From Achatina immaculata (lineage: Eukaryota > Mollusca > Gastropoda > Stylommatophora > Achatinidae), in contig CM019697.1 of assembly GCA_009760885.1 (NCBI GenBank), positions 26,190,210 to 26,254,209 on the forward strand: a stretch of 64,000 bases of DNA, given 5' to 3'. A program made the position numbers and the translations under genes. This document shows positions 21,351-34,205 of the stretch, piece by piece (within the stretch, counting starts at the first letter, position 1; each line of letters begins with the position of its first letter). The notes beneath the pieces are model-generated. The model made no database searches, had not been told where the DNA came from, and saw only the letters and a program-made list of their open reading frames with translations.

Positions 21351-21639
21351 TTAAAAAATGTATTTAACATGTTCTAGCAAACATCGGAAACACTGAGGAT
21401 TCAACAGGGTTACATCTGAAGATACACAGGTCAGTCATCGAAAGAATAAAGATAGAACGCAGAGAAAAAGAACGCAAGAGAATGACTGGCAGGCAGTCTT
21501 AGCAATCCAGCAGGACTGTCAGGCGTCTAAACATGGAGCACTAACAACTCGACCACTAAGTACAGTCCATGACACCCGGTTCACAAACAAAACCTGGTTA
21601 AGTATGTTGTTCATGCAGTTAGTTTACTTCCAGTGCACA
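21351..21639. other. Flank of the LINE, part of the amplified unit
   Basis: Unique-looking sequence between the SINE-related segment and the satellite. It recurs at about 24020-24312 and 25939-26230. No gene seen. Confidence 0.6.
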
Positions 21640-22209
21640 TCCATACTTGCCCATGTACCTATTAGTTTTAAACCACCCATGTACCCATTAGTCTTTAAGC
21701 CACCCATGTACCCATTAGTCTTTAAGCCACCCATGTACCCATTAGTTTTAAGCCACCCATGTACCCATTAGTTTTAAGCCAACCATGTACCCATTAGTTT
21801 TAAGCCAACCATGTACCCATTAGTTTTAAGCCAACCATGTACCCATTAGTTTTAAGCCAACCATGTACCCATTAGTTTTAAGCCAACCATGTACCCATTA
21901 GTTTTAAGCCAACCATGTACCCATTAGTTTTAAGCCAACCATGTAACCATTAGTTTTAAGCCAACCATGTACCCATTAGTCTTTAAGCCACCCATGTACC
22001 CATTAGTCTTTAAGCCACCCATGTACCCATTAGTCTTTAAGCCACCCATGTACCCATTAGTCTTTAAACCACCCATGTACCCATTAGTCTTTAAGCCACC
22101 CATGTACCCATTAGTCTTTAAGCCACCCATGTACCCATTAGTCTTTAAGCCACCCATGTACCCATTAGTCTTTAAGCCACCCATGTACCCATTAGTCTTT
22201 AAGCCACCC
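21640..22209. repeat. 26/27-bp satellite, block 1
   Basis: About 21 units of CATGTACCCATTAG followed by TTTTAAGCCAAC (26 bp) or TCTTTAAGCCACC (27 bp). The two unit types form separate runs. Ends abruptly in LINE sequence at 22210. Confidence 0.97.
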
Positions 22210-23725
22210 GCGATAAAGAAGCTAAAATCAGACAGGGCACCAGGTGAAGATGAAGTGACTGCTGAGATGTTGAAAGCAGAAGAAATAGAAACACCAAAAC
22301 AACTTTGCCAGATATTACAACAAATTTGGGATTTAGAAAAAGCCCCAGAAGAGTGGAAAACTGGTCTTATAGTAAAACTACCAAAGAAGGGTGACCTCAG
22401 AGATTGCGGGAACTGGAGAGGCATTACCCTACTGCCACTCACCAGTAAAGTATTTTGCAGAATAATCATCAACAGAATTGTACCAACACTTGAGGAAAAA
22501 CTTCGGAAAGAGCAGGCAGGATTTAGGAAAGGAAGATCATGCATAGACCACATATTTGTACTTAAACAAATATTAGAACAGGCAAATGAGTGGCATAGTA
22601 CAACATATGCATTATTCATAGATTTTGAGAAAGCCTTTGACAGTGTCAACAGAGATGCACTGTGGAAAATCCTAAGATGGCATGGCCTCCCCCATAAATA
22701 GTTAATGTAATCAAAGCCCTATACGAGGGTTTTCAGTGCAAAGTTATCTGTGGAGAACATACCTCCAGCAGCTTTAGGGTACAAACAGGAGTGAAACAGG
22801 GATGTGTACTATCACCAACATTATTTATCTTGGCAGTAGACTGGTTAATGAAGGAGGCAACATCAGACAAACGCAGAGGATTACAATGGACCCTTGACAC
22901 AGTGCTGGAGGACCTTGACTTTGCGGACGACATTTGTCTATTATCAAGCAGTCACAAAGATATGCAAGATAAAATAAACAAGCTAACTCAGAATGCAAAC
23001 AACATAGGACTAAAGATCAATGTAGGAAAGACAAAGTTAATGAAGCAAAATGTGAACAACAGAAATGTACTCAGAGTAGATAACAAGTTAGTGGAGGAGG
23101 TCAATGAATTTGTATACCTTGGCAGCAGAGTAGTAGAAAATGGAGACAGCACAAAGGACATCAACAGCAGACTTACTAGAGCAAACCAGGCTTTTGCAAT
23201 GCTGCAGAATATGGAAATCAAATAAACTAAGCATAAATATAAAAATCAGGATATTTAAGAGTAATGTTCTAAGTGTACTACTCTATGGAAGTGAATGCTG
23301 GAAAATCACCAAAACCATAGAAAACAAGTTGAATTCTTTCCAGACTAAATGTTTACGAACAATTAGACAAATATTTTGGCCAAACACCATAAGAAATAAC
23401 ATCTTATTAGCAGAAATACAGATGAAACCACTGACAACAATTTTTGAGGAAAGACGCTGGCGATGGTTGGGACATGTGCTCCGAATGACTGACAACTCAC
23501 TACCAAAAATAGCACTAAGATGGACACCACAGGGGAGCAGAAGTAAGGGTAGACCAAAAGAGACATGGAGAAGAACAACAGAGAGGATGTTGAGCAACAG
23601 AGGGCTCACCTGGGCAAGAGCGGAAAAAAAGGCGAAAGACAGGCATTTGTGGAAAACCCTTGCGGAAGCCCCATGTGCCCTGGGCACTTAAGGTTCAGAG
23701 AGAGAGAGAGATTGTCTTTTGTTAG
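22210..23725 (+). mobile_element. LINE copy B, broken, in amplified unit
   Basis: Repeat of 19551-21058 of the LINE at 18924, including the 3' tail and the same flank, so it arose by segmental duplication rather than retrotransposition. Its left edge joins the satellite with CG shared at the junction. Differences from the parent: one A lost near 22696 (stop soon after) and a TA lost near 23211. RT motifs up to DFEKAFDSVN and the FADD part now lie in separate frames. Confidence 0.93.
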
Positions 23726-24312
23726 ATATTTATTCGTAATTTTAAACCGAAATCTCGGCATCTAACACGTTATTTGTTCAGTTTATTAACAGGTTATTTA
23801 TTTAACATTCGCTGGTATCGGATTCACGTCCCAGCAGTGGGACTTTTTTTCTGGTACACTCCAAAAAGGGGCGGGTGTCCACCGAGCCAGAGAAATCTGA
23901 GAAGGTAACTGGGGCCAGGTATGATACTGACCCTCATCACAAGTTCACGTGCCGAAGGTCGTGGAAGTACGGGCATAACACCGTATCCTTAATGGCATGG
24001 AAACGGCAATTTTATCTGTTAAAAAATGTATTTAACATGTTCTAGCAAACATCGGAAACACTGAGGATTCAACAGGGTTACATCTGAAGATACACAGGTC
24101 AGTCATCGAAAGAATAAAGATAGAACGCAGAGAAAAAGAACGCAAGAGAATGACTGGCAGGCAGTCTTAGCAATCCAGCAGGACTGTCAGGCGTCTAAAC
24201 ATGGAGCACTAACAACTCGACCACTAAGTACAGTCCATGACACCCGGTTCACAAACAAAACCTGGTTAAGTATGTTGTTCATGCAGTTAGTTTACTTCCA
24301 GTGCACATCCAT

Positions 24313-24540
24313 ACTTGCCCATGTACCTATTAGTTTTAAACCACCCATGTACCCATTAGTCTTTAAGCCACCCATGTACCCATTAGTCTTTAAGCCACCC
24401 ATGTACCCATTAGTTTTAAGCCACCCATGTACCCATTAGTTTTAAGCCAACCATGTACCCATTAGTTTTAAGCCAACCATGTACCCATTAGTTTTAAGCC
24501 AACCATGTACCCATTAGTTTTAAGCCAACCATGTACCCAT
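24313..24540. repeat. 26/27-bp satellite, block 2
   Basis: Same satellite as 21640-22209, shorter. It runs into LINE sequence at 24540 with CAT shared at the junction. Confidence 0.95.
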
Positions 24541-25643
24541 AGATTTTGAGAAAGCCTTTGACAGTGTCAACAGAGATGCACTGTGGAAAATCCTAAGATG
24601 GCATGGCCTCCCCCATAAATAGTTAATGTAATCAAAGCCCTATACGAGGGTTTTCAGTGCAAAGTTATCTGTGGAGAACATACCTCCAGCAGCTTTAGGG
24701 TACAAACAGGAGTGAAACAGGGATGTGTACTATCACCAACATTATTTTCTTGGCAGTAGACTGGTTAATGAAGGAGGCAACATCAGACAAACGCAGAGGA
24801 TTACAATGGACCCTTGACACAGTGCTGGAGGACCTTGACTTTGCGGACGACATTTGTCTATTATCAAGCAGTCACAAAGATATGCAAGATAAAATAAACA
24901 AGCTAACTCAGAATGCAACAACATAGGACTAAAGATCAATGTAGGAAAGACAAAGTTAATGAAGCAAAATGTGAACAACAGAAATGTACTCAGAGTAGAT
25001 AACAAGTTAGTGGAGGAGGTCAATGAATTTGTATACCTTGGCAGCAGAGTAGTAGAAAATGGAGACAGCACAAAGGACATCAACAGCAGACTTACTAGAG
25101 CAAACCAGGCTTTTGCAATGCTGCAGAATATGGAAATCAAATAAACTAAGCATAAATATAAAAATCAGGATATTTAAGAGTAATGTTCTAAGTGTACTAC
25201 TCTATGGAAGTGAATGCTGGAAAATCACCAAAACCATAGAAAACAAGTTGAATTCTTTCCAGACTAAATGTTTACGAACAATTAGACAAATATTTTGGCC
25301 AAACACCATAAGAAATAACATCTTATTAGCAGAAATACAGATGAAACCACTGACAACAATTTTTGAGGAAAGACGCTGGCGATGGTTGGGACATGTGCTC
25401 CGAATGACTGACAACTCACTACCAAAAATAGCACTAAGATGGACACCACAGGGGAGCAGAAGTAAGGGTAGACCAAAAGAGACATGGAGAAGAACAACAG
25501 AGAGGATGTTGAGCAACAGAGGGCTCACCTGGGCAAGAGCGGAAAAAAAGGCGAAAGACAGGCATTTGTGGAAAACCCTTGCGGAAGCCCCATGTGCCCT
25601 GGGCACTTAAGGTTCAGAGAGAGAGAGAGATTGTCTTTTGTTA
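24541..25643 (+). mobile_element. LINE copy C, broken, in amplified unit
   Basis: Repeat of the LINE from AGATTTTGAGAAAGCC onward, plus flank. Shares both frame-breaking deletions of copy B and adds two more (ATTTATC to ATTTTC near 24747; an A lost near 24919). Copy C therefore derives from copy B or from their common ancestor. Confidence 0.93.
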
Positions 25644-26230
25644 GATATTTATTCGTAATTTTAAACCGAAATCTCGGCATCTAACACGTTATTTGTTCAG
25701 TTTATTAACAGGTTATTTATTTAACATTCGCTGGTATCGGATTCACGTCCCAGCAGTGGGACTTTTTTTCTGGTACACTCCAAAAAGGGGCGGGTGTCCA
25801 CCGAGCCAGAGAAATCTGAGAAGGTAACTGGGGCCAGGTATGATACTGACCCTCATCACAAGTTCACGTGCCGAAGGTCGTGGAAGTACGGGCATAACAC
25901 CGTATCCTTAATGGCATGGAAACGGCAATTTTATCTGTTAAAAATGTATTTAACATGTTCTAGCAAACATCGGAAACACTGAGGATTCAACAGGGTTACA
26001 TCTGAAGATACACAGGTCAGTCATCGAAAGAATAAAGATAGAACGCAGAGAAAAAGAACGCAAGAGAATGACTGGCAGGCAGTCTTAGCAATCCAGCAGG
26101 ACTGTCAGGCGTCTAAACATGGAGCACTAACAACTCGACCACTAAGTACAGTCCATGACACCCGGTTCACAAACAAAACCTGGTTAAGTATGTTGTTCAT
26201 GCAGTTAGTTTACTTCCAGTGCACATCCAT

Positions 26231-27509
26231 ACTTGCCCATGTACCTATTAGTTTTAAACCACCCATGTACCCATTAGTTTTAAGCCACCCATGTACCCAT
26301 TAGTCTTTAAGCCACCCATGTACCCATTAGTTTTAAGCCACCCATGTACCCATTAGTTTTAAGCCAACCATGTACCCATTAGTTTTAAGCCACCCATGTA
26401 CCCATTAGTTTTAAGCCAACCATGTACCCATTAGTTTTAAGCCAACCATGTACCCATTAGTTTTAAGCCAACCATGTACCCATTAGTTTTAAGCCAACCA
26501 TGTACCCATTAGTTTTAAGCCAACCATGTAACCATTAGTCTTTAAACCACCCATGTACCCATTAGTTTTAAGCCACCCATGTACCCATTAGTCTTTAAAC
26601 CACCCATGTACCCATTAGTTTTAAGCCACCCATGTACCCATTAGTCTTTAAACCACCCATGTACCCATTAGTCTTTAAGCCACCCATGTACCCATTAGTC
26701 TTTAAACCACCCATGTACCCATTAGTCTTTAAGCCACCCATGTACCCATTAGTCTTTAAGCCAACCATGTACCCATTAGTTTTAAGCCAACCATGTACCC
26801 ATTAGTTTTAAGCCAACCATGTACCCATTAGTTTTAAGCCACCCATGTACCCATTAGTTTTAAGCCAACCATGTACCCATTAGTTTTAAGCCAACCATGT
26901 ACCCATTAGTTTTAAGCCAACCATGTACCCATTAGTTTTAAGCCAACCATGTACCCATTAGTTTTAAGCCAACCATGTACCCATTAGTTTTAAGCCAACC
27001 ATGTACCCATTAGTTTTAAGCCACCCATGTACCCATTAGTTTTAAGCCAACCATGTACCCATTAGTTTTAAGCCACCCATGTACCCATTAGTTTTAAGCC
27101 AACCATGTACCCATTAGTTTTAAGCCACCCATGTACCCATTAGTTTTAAGCCAACCATGTACCCATTAGTCTTTAAGCCACCCATGTACCCATTAGTTTT
27201 AAGCCACCCATGTACCCATTAGTTTTAAGCCAACCATGTACCCATTAGTTTTAAGCCACCCATGTACCCATTAGTTTTAAGCCAACCATGTACCCATTAG
27301 TTTTAAGCCAACCATGTACCCATTAGTTTTAAGCCACCCATGTACCCATTAGTTTTAAGCCAACCATGTACCCATTAGTTTTAAGCCACCCATGTACCCA
27401 TTAGTTTTAAGCCAACCATGTACCCATTAGTTTTAAGCCAACCATGTACCCATTAGTTTTAAGCCAACCATGTACCCATTAGTTTTAAGCCAACCATGTA
27501 CCCATTAGT
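26231..27509. repeat. 26/27-bp satellite, block 3
   Basis: Largest block, roughly 48 units of the 26/27-bp satellite, with AACC and CACC unit types interleaved. Ends in the CpG-rich unit at 27510. Confidence 0.97.
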
Positions 27510-29366
27510 CTCTCTTTCCGTGCTGGAGGAAGAAACACGGACGTGTCATGGCGTGCGGGAGTAAAACGCGGGTCTTGGTCAGTAAGGGGGTCTAGTTGTA
27601 AAATGGAATGGAAAACAGTGTTTCCATGTACTTCCGTATACGTAATATGTGTCAAAGCGTAGCTAAATGAATGAAAATTTCATAAATGCAGAGTTTTTTT
27701 AGGAAAAAAGAAGTAATGTGATGTTTTTAGACACTGACTGTGGCCAGCTCACCATCGGCTAGATCTAGATTCGCGCTACTTACCATCTAAGATGTGTAGA
27801 TCTACTTGTCGATCTCGTATTGTGACTCCGTACGGCATTTTCGCTGAATGAATGTCTGAAATAACCTCCTAACTACTTCTCCAGTCGTCTAAATATGTCT
27901 AAATCTACTTAGAAAACATTCAAGAGCAGCGGGGTGGCCATAGGCTATGTCCATACCCCTATCTACATCGTCAAAAATTGAAAAATTTCCATGCTTCGCT
28001 TCCTTGTTCTCGCTCAGCATCGCTAGTAACTAGGCACGCATTCTCCATTTTGAAAGTGTCACCGGAATCGCGGACGAAATATGTACAATGTAAATGTTAC
28101 ACCGCTTGTTTTAATGGAACAAACAATGTCGAATTTTCGACCATACGCACGCTTGGGGCCACCGGAAGTGTCGAAAATTCGACCATACGCACGGAAAGAG
28201 TGCCCCCATGTACCTATTAGCTTTAAGCCATCCATGTACCCATTAGCTTTAAGCCATCCATGTACCTATTAGCTTTAAGTCATCCATGTACCCATTAGCT
28301 TTAAGCCACCCATGTACCCATTAGCTTTAAGCCACCCATGTACCCATTAGCTTTAAGCCATCCACGTACCCATTAGCTTTAAGCCATCCATGTACCCATT
28401 AGCTTTAAGCCACCCATGTACCCATTAGTTTTAAGCCAACCATGTACCCATTAGTCTCTCTTTCCGTGCTGGAGGAAGAAACACGGACGTGTCATGGCGT
28501 GCGGGAGTAAAACGCGGGTCTTGGTCAGTAAGGGGGTCTAGTTGTAAAATGGAATGGAAAACAGTGTTTCCATGTACTTCCGTATACGTAATATGTGTCA
28601 AAGCGTAGCTAAATGAATGAAAATTTCATAAATGCAGAGTTTTTTTAGGAAAAAAGAAGTAATGTGATGTTTTTAGACACTGACTGTGGCCAGCTCACCA
28701 TCGGCTAGATCTAGATTCGCGCTACTTACCATCTAAGATGTGTAGATCTACTTGTCGATCTCGTATTGTGACTCCGTACGGCATTTTCGCTGAATGAATG
28801 TCTGAAATAACCTCCTAACTACTTCTCCAGTCGTCTAAATATGTCTAAATCTACTTAGAAAACATTCAAGAGCAGCGGGGTGGCCATAGGCTATGTCCAT
28901 ACCCCTATCTACATCGTCAAAAATTGAAAAATTTCCATGCTTCGCTTCCTTGTTCTCGCTCAGCATCGCTAGTAACTAGGCACGCATTCTCCATTTTGAA
29001 AGTGTCACCGGAATCGCGGACGAAATATGTACAATGTAAATGTTACACCGCTTGTTTTAATGGAACAAACAATGTCGAATTTTCGACCATACGCACGCTT
29101 GGGGCCACCGGAAGTGTCGAAAATTCGACCATACGCACGGAAAGAGTGCCCCCATGTACCTATTAGCTTTAAGCCATCCATGTACCCATTAGCTTTAAGC
29201 CATCCATGTACCTATTAGCTTTAAGTCATCCATGTACCCATTAGCTTTAAGCCACCCATGTACCCATTAGCTTTAAGCCACCCATGTACCCATTAGCTTT
29301 AAGCCATCCACGTACCCATTAGCTTTAAGCCATCCATGTACCCATTAGCTTTAAGCCACCCATGTA
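27510..29366. repeat. 946-bp tandem duplication, CpG-rich segment plus satellite
   Basis: Copy 1 27510-28455, copy 2 from 28456 to about 29366. Each has about 690 bases of CpG-rich single-copy-like sequence followed by 8-10 satellite units of a CTTTAAGCCATC type. The segment contains GTCGAATTTTCGAC and, about 45 bases on, GTCGAAAATTCGAC, each followed by CATACGCACG. It is unlike the AT-rich, CpG-poor surroundings and could be a promoter-like or unmethylated fragment, but no gene can be assigned. Short frames (27978-28220, 28081-28272) are not convincing. Confidence 0.9.
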
Positions 29367-29764
29367 GTTTGTTTAGCTACATGTATAGTTGGGAGCACTG
29401 ACCAGTACAAAGTAGTGTTGTATTTATTCTGATAAAAGGAATGACTGATTATTTCGGTCATACTTTGATACAAACATTAAAGTAATTTGAGTAATTGTAT
29501 TTTAGGGAAAAAAACAACTTGCGCAAGGTCTACGTTCCTAGTAATTTCATTACGCGCAATTAGAACCCCCACCATCCACCAACTTGTACAAGGTCTACGT
29601 TCCTAGTAATTTCATTACGCGCAATTAGAACCCCCACCACCCACCAACCTGCGCACAGCTTCATGCACGACCCAGACTGGCCCTCACTACCTCCTCGGAC
29701 ACTTTTGCTTCAGCTCCCATATTAATAATGCCCCGTGACATCAGCATGCCCCAGTCACGTGTAG
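29367..29764. other. Spacer with a direct repeat of about 70 bp
   Basis: Contains two tandem copies (from about 29520 and 29584) of a stretch with AAGGTCTACGTTCCTAGTAA and CGCGCAATTAGAACCCCCAC. No gene seen. Confidence 0.6.
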
Positions 29765-31480
29765 TGTTTGTGTGCCCTGGCACTATCAAGTCACAGCGTT
29801 GTTAGGTCAGGTGTTTGTTCCCTGGCACTATCAAGTCACATAGTTGTCAGGTCAGGTGTTTGTGTGCCCTGGCACTATCAAGTCACATAGTTGTCAGGTC
29901 AGGTGTTTGTGTGCCCTGGCACTATCAAGTCACATCGTTGTCAGGTCAGGTGTTTGTGTGCCCTGGCACTATCAAGTCACATAGTTGTCAGGTCAGGTGT
30001 TTGTGTGCCCTGGCACTATCAAGTCACATCGTTGTCAGGTCAGGTGTTTGTGTGCCCTGGCACTATCAAGTTACATAGTTGTCAGGTCAGGTGTTTGTGT
30101 GCCCTGGCACTATCAAGTCACATAGTTGTCAGGTCAGGTGTTTGTGTGCCCTGGCACTATCAAGTCACATCATTGTCAGGTCAGGTGTTTGTGTGCCCTG
30201 GCACTATCAAGTCACAGCGTTGTTAGGTCAGGTGTTTGTGTGCCCTGGCACTATCAAGTCACAGCGTTGTTAGGTCAGGTGTTTGTGTGCCCTGGCACTA
30301 TCAAGTTACAGCATTGTTAGGTCAGGTGTTTGTGTGCCCTGGCACTATCAAGTCACAGCGTTGTTAGGTCAGGTGTTTGTGTGCCCTGGCACTATCAAGT
30401 CACATAGTTGTCAGGTCAGGTGTTTGTTCCCTGGCACTATCAAGTCACATCGTTGTCAGGTCAGATGTTTGTTCCCTGGCACTATCAAGTCACATAGTTG
30501 TCAGGTCAGATGTTTGTTCCCTGGCACTATCAAGTCACATAGTTGTCAGGTCAGGTGTTTGTGTGCCCTGGCACTATCAAGTCACATAGTTGTCAGGTCA
30601 GATGTTTGTGTGCCCTGGCACTATCAAGTCACATCGTTGTCAGGTCAGGTGTTTGTGTGCCCTGGCACTATCAAGTCACATAGTTGTCAGGTCAGGTGTT
30701 TGTGTGCCCTGGCACTATCAAGTCACATCGTTGTCAGGTCAGGTGTTTGTGTGCCCTGGCACTATCAAGTTACATAGTTGTCAGGTCAGGTGTTTGTGTG
30801 CCCTGGCACTATCAAGTCACATAGTTGTCAGGTCAGGTGTTTGTGTGCCCTGGCACTATCAAGTCACATCATTGTCAGGTCAGGTGTTTGTGTGCCCTGG
30901 CACTATCAAGTCACAGCGTTGTTAGGTCAGGTGTTTGTGTGCCCTGGCACTATCAAGTCACAGCGTTGTTAGGTCAGGTGTTTGTGTGCCCTGGCACTAT
31001 CAAGTTACAGCATTGTTAGGTCAGGTGTTTGTGTGCCCTGGCACTATCAAGTCACAGCGTTGTTAGGTCAGGTGTTTGTGTGCCCTGGCACTATCAAGTC
31101 ACATAGTTGTCAGGTCAGGTGTTTGTTCCCTGGCACTATCAAGTCACATCGTTGTCAGGTCAGATGTTTGTTCCCTGGCACTATCAAGTCACATAGTTGT
31201 CAGGTCAGATGTTTGTTCCCTGGCACTATCAAGTCACATAGTTGTCAGGTCAGGTGTTTGTGTGCCCTGGCACTATCAAGTCACATAGTTGTCAGGTCAG
31301 ATGTTTGTTCCCTGGCACTATCAAGTCACATAGTTGTCAGGTCAGATGTTTGTTTCCTGGCACTATCAAGTCACATAGTTGTCAGGTCAGGTGTTTGTTT
31401 CCTGGCACTATCAAGTCACATAGTTGTCAGGTCAGGTGTTTGTTTCCTGGCACTATCAAGTCACATAGTTGTCAGGTCAG
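29765..31480. repeat. 47-bp minisatellite, about 36 copies
   Basis: Unit GCACTATCAAGTCACATAGT, TGTCAGGTCAGGTGTTTGT, GTGCCCTG (short form lacks GTG). A block of about 699 bp repeats once within the array (29891 onward against 30590 onward), so there is higher-order duplication. Open plus-strand frames are periodic and not genes. Confidence 0.97.
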
Positions 31481-31569
31481 GAAGTGTTCTCTCTGCCCCT
31501 CCCCCCAGGTTGGTCTAAAAACAACTCCACACCAGCACCTGGGTAAGCAGCATGCCACACTACCCTCAC

Positions 31570-31845
31570 AGCTGATCTAAGTTATGATACCCTCACAGCT
31601 GGTCTAAGTTATGATACCCTCACAGCTGGTCTAAGTTATGATACCCTCACAGCTGGTCTAAGTTATGATACCCTCACAGCTGGTCTAAGTTATGATATCC
31701 TCACAGCTGGTCTAAGTTATGATACCCTCACAGCTGGTCTAAGTTATGATACCCTCACAGCTGGTCTAAGTTATGATACCCTCACAGCTGATCTAAGTTA
31801 TGATACCCTCACAGCTGGTCTAAGTTAAGATATCCTCACAGAACA
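31570..31845. repeat. 26-bp minisatellite, about 10 copies
   Basis: Units of CCCTCACAGCTGGTCTAAGT followed by TATGATA. Confidence 0.9.
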
Positions 31846-32155
31846 GACAGTTTGAACAACCGATCAACCCTTTATTGGATCAAACAAGCATGTCATATTA
31901 CAGCAATGTTAGTGTCAAATATTGAAAAAGTAACAATCAAAAAACAATATTCATAATAAAAATGCTGTAAACACAAAACAGTACAGTCCACCAGCTGAAT
32001 GCCTGTTGGTTGTCAGCTAAGTATTACATCTTTATAAGAAGATACTAGAAATTTGTTTCTCATGTTCTGAGAAAAATTGTTCCTAGTAGTTACGGGGTAT
32101 CGCTGTTTTTTCTTGTAGAATAACGCAGATAGGTAGTACACATTCTTGCCTATAC
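31846..32155. other. AT-rich spacer, nothing recognised
   Basis: No exon, RNA gene or transposon protein seen. Confidence 0.5.
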
Positions 32156-32310
32156 AATTTTTGCTGAAATAAAACTAACTTAAGTTTACACAATTTTTGC
32201 TGAAATAAAACTAACTTAAGTTTACACAATTTTTGCTGAAATAAAACTAACTTAAGTTTACACTATTTTTGCTGAAATAAAACTAACTTAAGTTTACACA
32301 ATTGTTGCTG
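32156..32310. repeat. 36-bp repeat, about 4 copies
   Basis: Units with ACAATTTTTGCTGAAATAAA and ACTAACTTAAGTTTAC. Confidence 0.9.
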
Positions 32311-32394
32311 TCTGAAAACTACCTGCATTCTAAATAAAAGGCAACATTTAAACTTTCAACCCCTACTCTTTTGATAAACATGAGCAAAAAATTT

Positions 32395-32990
32395 CTTCAA
32401 CAAAATACTCAGCATTATAGGAGGACCCACCCAACAGAAACTCAGCATTCTGTTCTATAGGAGAACCCAGCCAACAGAAACTCAGCATTCTGTTCTATAG
32501 GAGAACCCAGCCAACAGAAACTCAGCATTCTGTTCTATAGGAGAACCCAGCCAACAGAAACTAAGCATTCTGTTCTATAGGAGAACCCAGCCAACAGAAA
32601 CTCAGCATTCTGTTCTATAGGAGAACCCAGCCAACAGAAACTCAGCATTCTGTTCTATAGGATGACCCAGCCAACAGAAACTCAGCATTCTGCTCTATAG
32701 GAGGACCTGGCCGACCAAAACTCAGCATTCTGTTCTATAGGATGACCCAGCCAACAGAAACTCAGCATTCTGTTCTATAGGATGACCCAGCCAACAGAAA
32801 CTCAGCATTCTGTTCTATAGGATGACCCAGCCAACAGAAACTCAGCATTCTGTTCTATAGGAGGACCTGGCCGACCAAAACTCAGCATTCTGCTCTATAG
32901 GAGGACCTGGCCGACCAAAACTCAGAATTCTGTTCTAGGAGGACCAAACTAGCAGAAACTCAGCATTCTGTTGTAGGAGGATGCTAACAC
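32395..32990. repeat. 40-bp minisatellite, about 15 copies
   Basis: Units with ACTCAGCATTCTGTTCTATA and GGAGAACCCAGCCAACAGAA; a GGACCTGGCCGACCAAAA variant recurs. Confidence 0.95.
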
Positions 32991-33289
32991 ATAAAATACT
33001 TGTCAGAGAAAAACTGGTAACTTATTAAAACAATAATATCTGATAATTCCAAAGAAAAAAATAGTTTGTAGTACTTATCAAAACAATAATATCTGATAAT
33101 TCCAATGTTATACAGATAAAAATAAGCTAGTCATATATGTATTACTACAAATATGATTTGAACATGGCTGCTGAATAGAAAAAGTGAACCATCATTTGAC
33201 AGAAAGAAACACTACATCAAAGATATGAAAACCCCTGTAACCTCTGCCTAAACTTTGTCCTAATAATGCTGCAGCAGTACTTTTTGCTA

Positions 33290-33785
33290 ACACTGATGTA
33301 ACTCTACATGAAGCAGAAAGAAAGAAAACAAGATTAATTAACTCTACATGAAGCACAATGAAAGAAAACAAAGTTATTTAACTCTATGTGAAACAGAAAG
33401 AAATAAAACTAGGTTAATTATTAAAAAAAAAAAATATGTGAAATAGAAAGAAAACAAGGTTAATTAACTCTACGTGAAGTAGAAAGAAAGAAAACAAGGG
33501 AATTAACTCTACATGAAGCAGAAAGAAAGAAAACAAGGTTAATTAACTGGACATGAAGTAGAAGGAAAGAAAACAAGGGAATTAACTCTACATGAAGCAG
33601 AAAGAAACAACAAGGTTAATTAACTCTGCATGAAGCACAAAGGAAGAAAAGAAGGTTAATTAACTCTACATGAAGTGTAAAGAAAGAAAACAAGGGCAAT
33701 TAACTCTATATGAAGCAGAAAGAAAGAAAACAAGAGCAATTAACTCTACATGAAGCACATAGAAATAAAACAAAGATAATGAGAA
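33290..33785. repeat. 40-bp A-rich minisatellite, about 12 copies
   Basis: Units with TTAATTAACTCTACATGAAG and CAGAAAGAAAGAAAACAAGG, more diverged than most arrays here. Confidence 0.9.
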
Positions 33786-34205
33786 AATGATATGAGAATG
33801 AGAGCTGGAATACATTAAACATGCAAAATGATTAATATCGCCATAGTCGTCTGTATCAGTCAGCATAAGGAGACAATTAACATTTGTCAGGAATATAACT
33901 TGAAAGACAAAGTTTGAGTTGTAAGCCATGACATATATCCACTTGAAATATGGATGGTTAACATCATAAATACAACATTCAATGATCTGAATATGCAATT
34001 ACAAAACCCCACCACACACGTGGTAAAATTATCTAGCAAGCCCATGCGGGCATTAAAAAAAAAAAAAAGAATATGCAATTACAAACCATATAAAGTTTGA
34101 AACAGAATGATGTTGGTTTTGAAAAAACAGAGACTAATATTGAATAGCACAGTGTACACTAATACTAAATAAAGTTAAGTGGCAAGAACACACATAATAA
34201 AATTA
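33786..34205. other. AT-rich spacer, nothing recognised
   Basis: Unique AT-rich sequence with an A-run at 34054-34068. The minus-strand frames here have no family resemblance I can see. Confidence 0.45.

Noticed and set aside
29815..31580. Many Cys-containing repetitive frames in the 47-bp array
   Set aside because: Several shifted frames of the same satellite are open at once, as expected for a repeat; no sign of selection for one frame.
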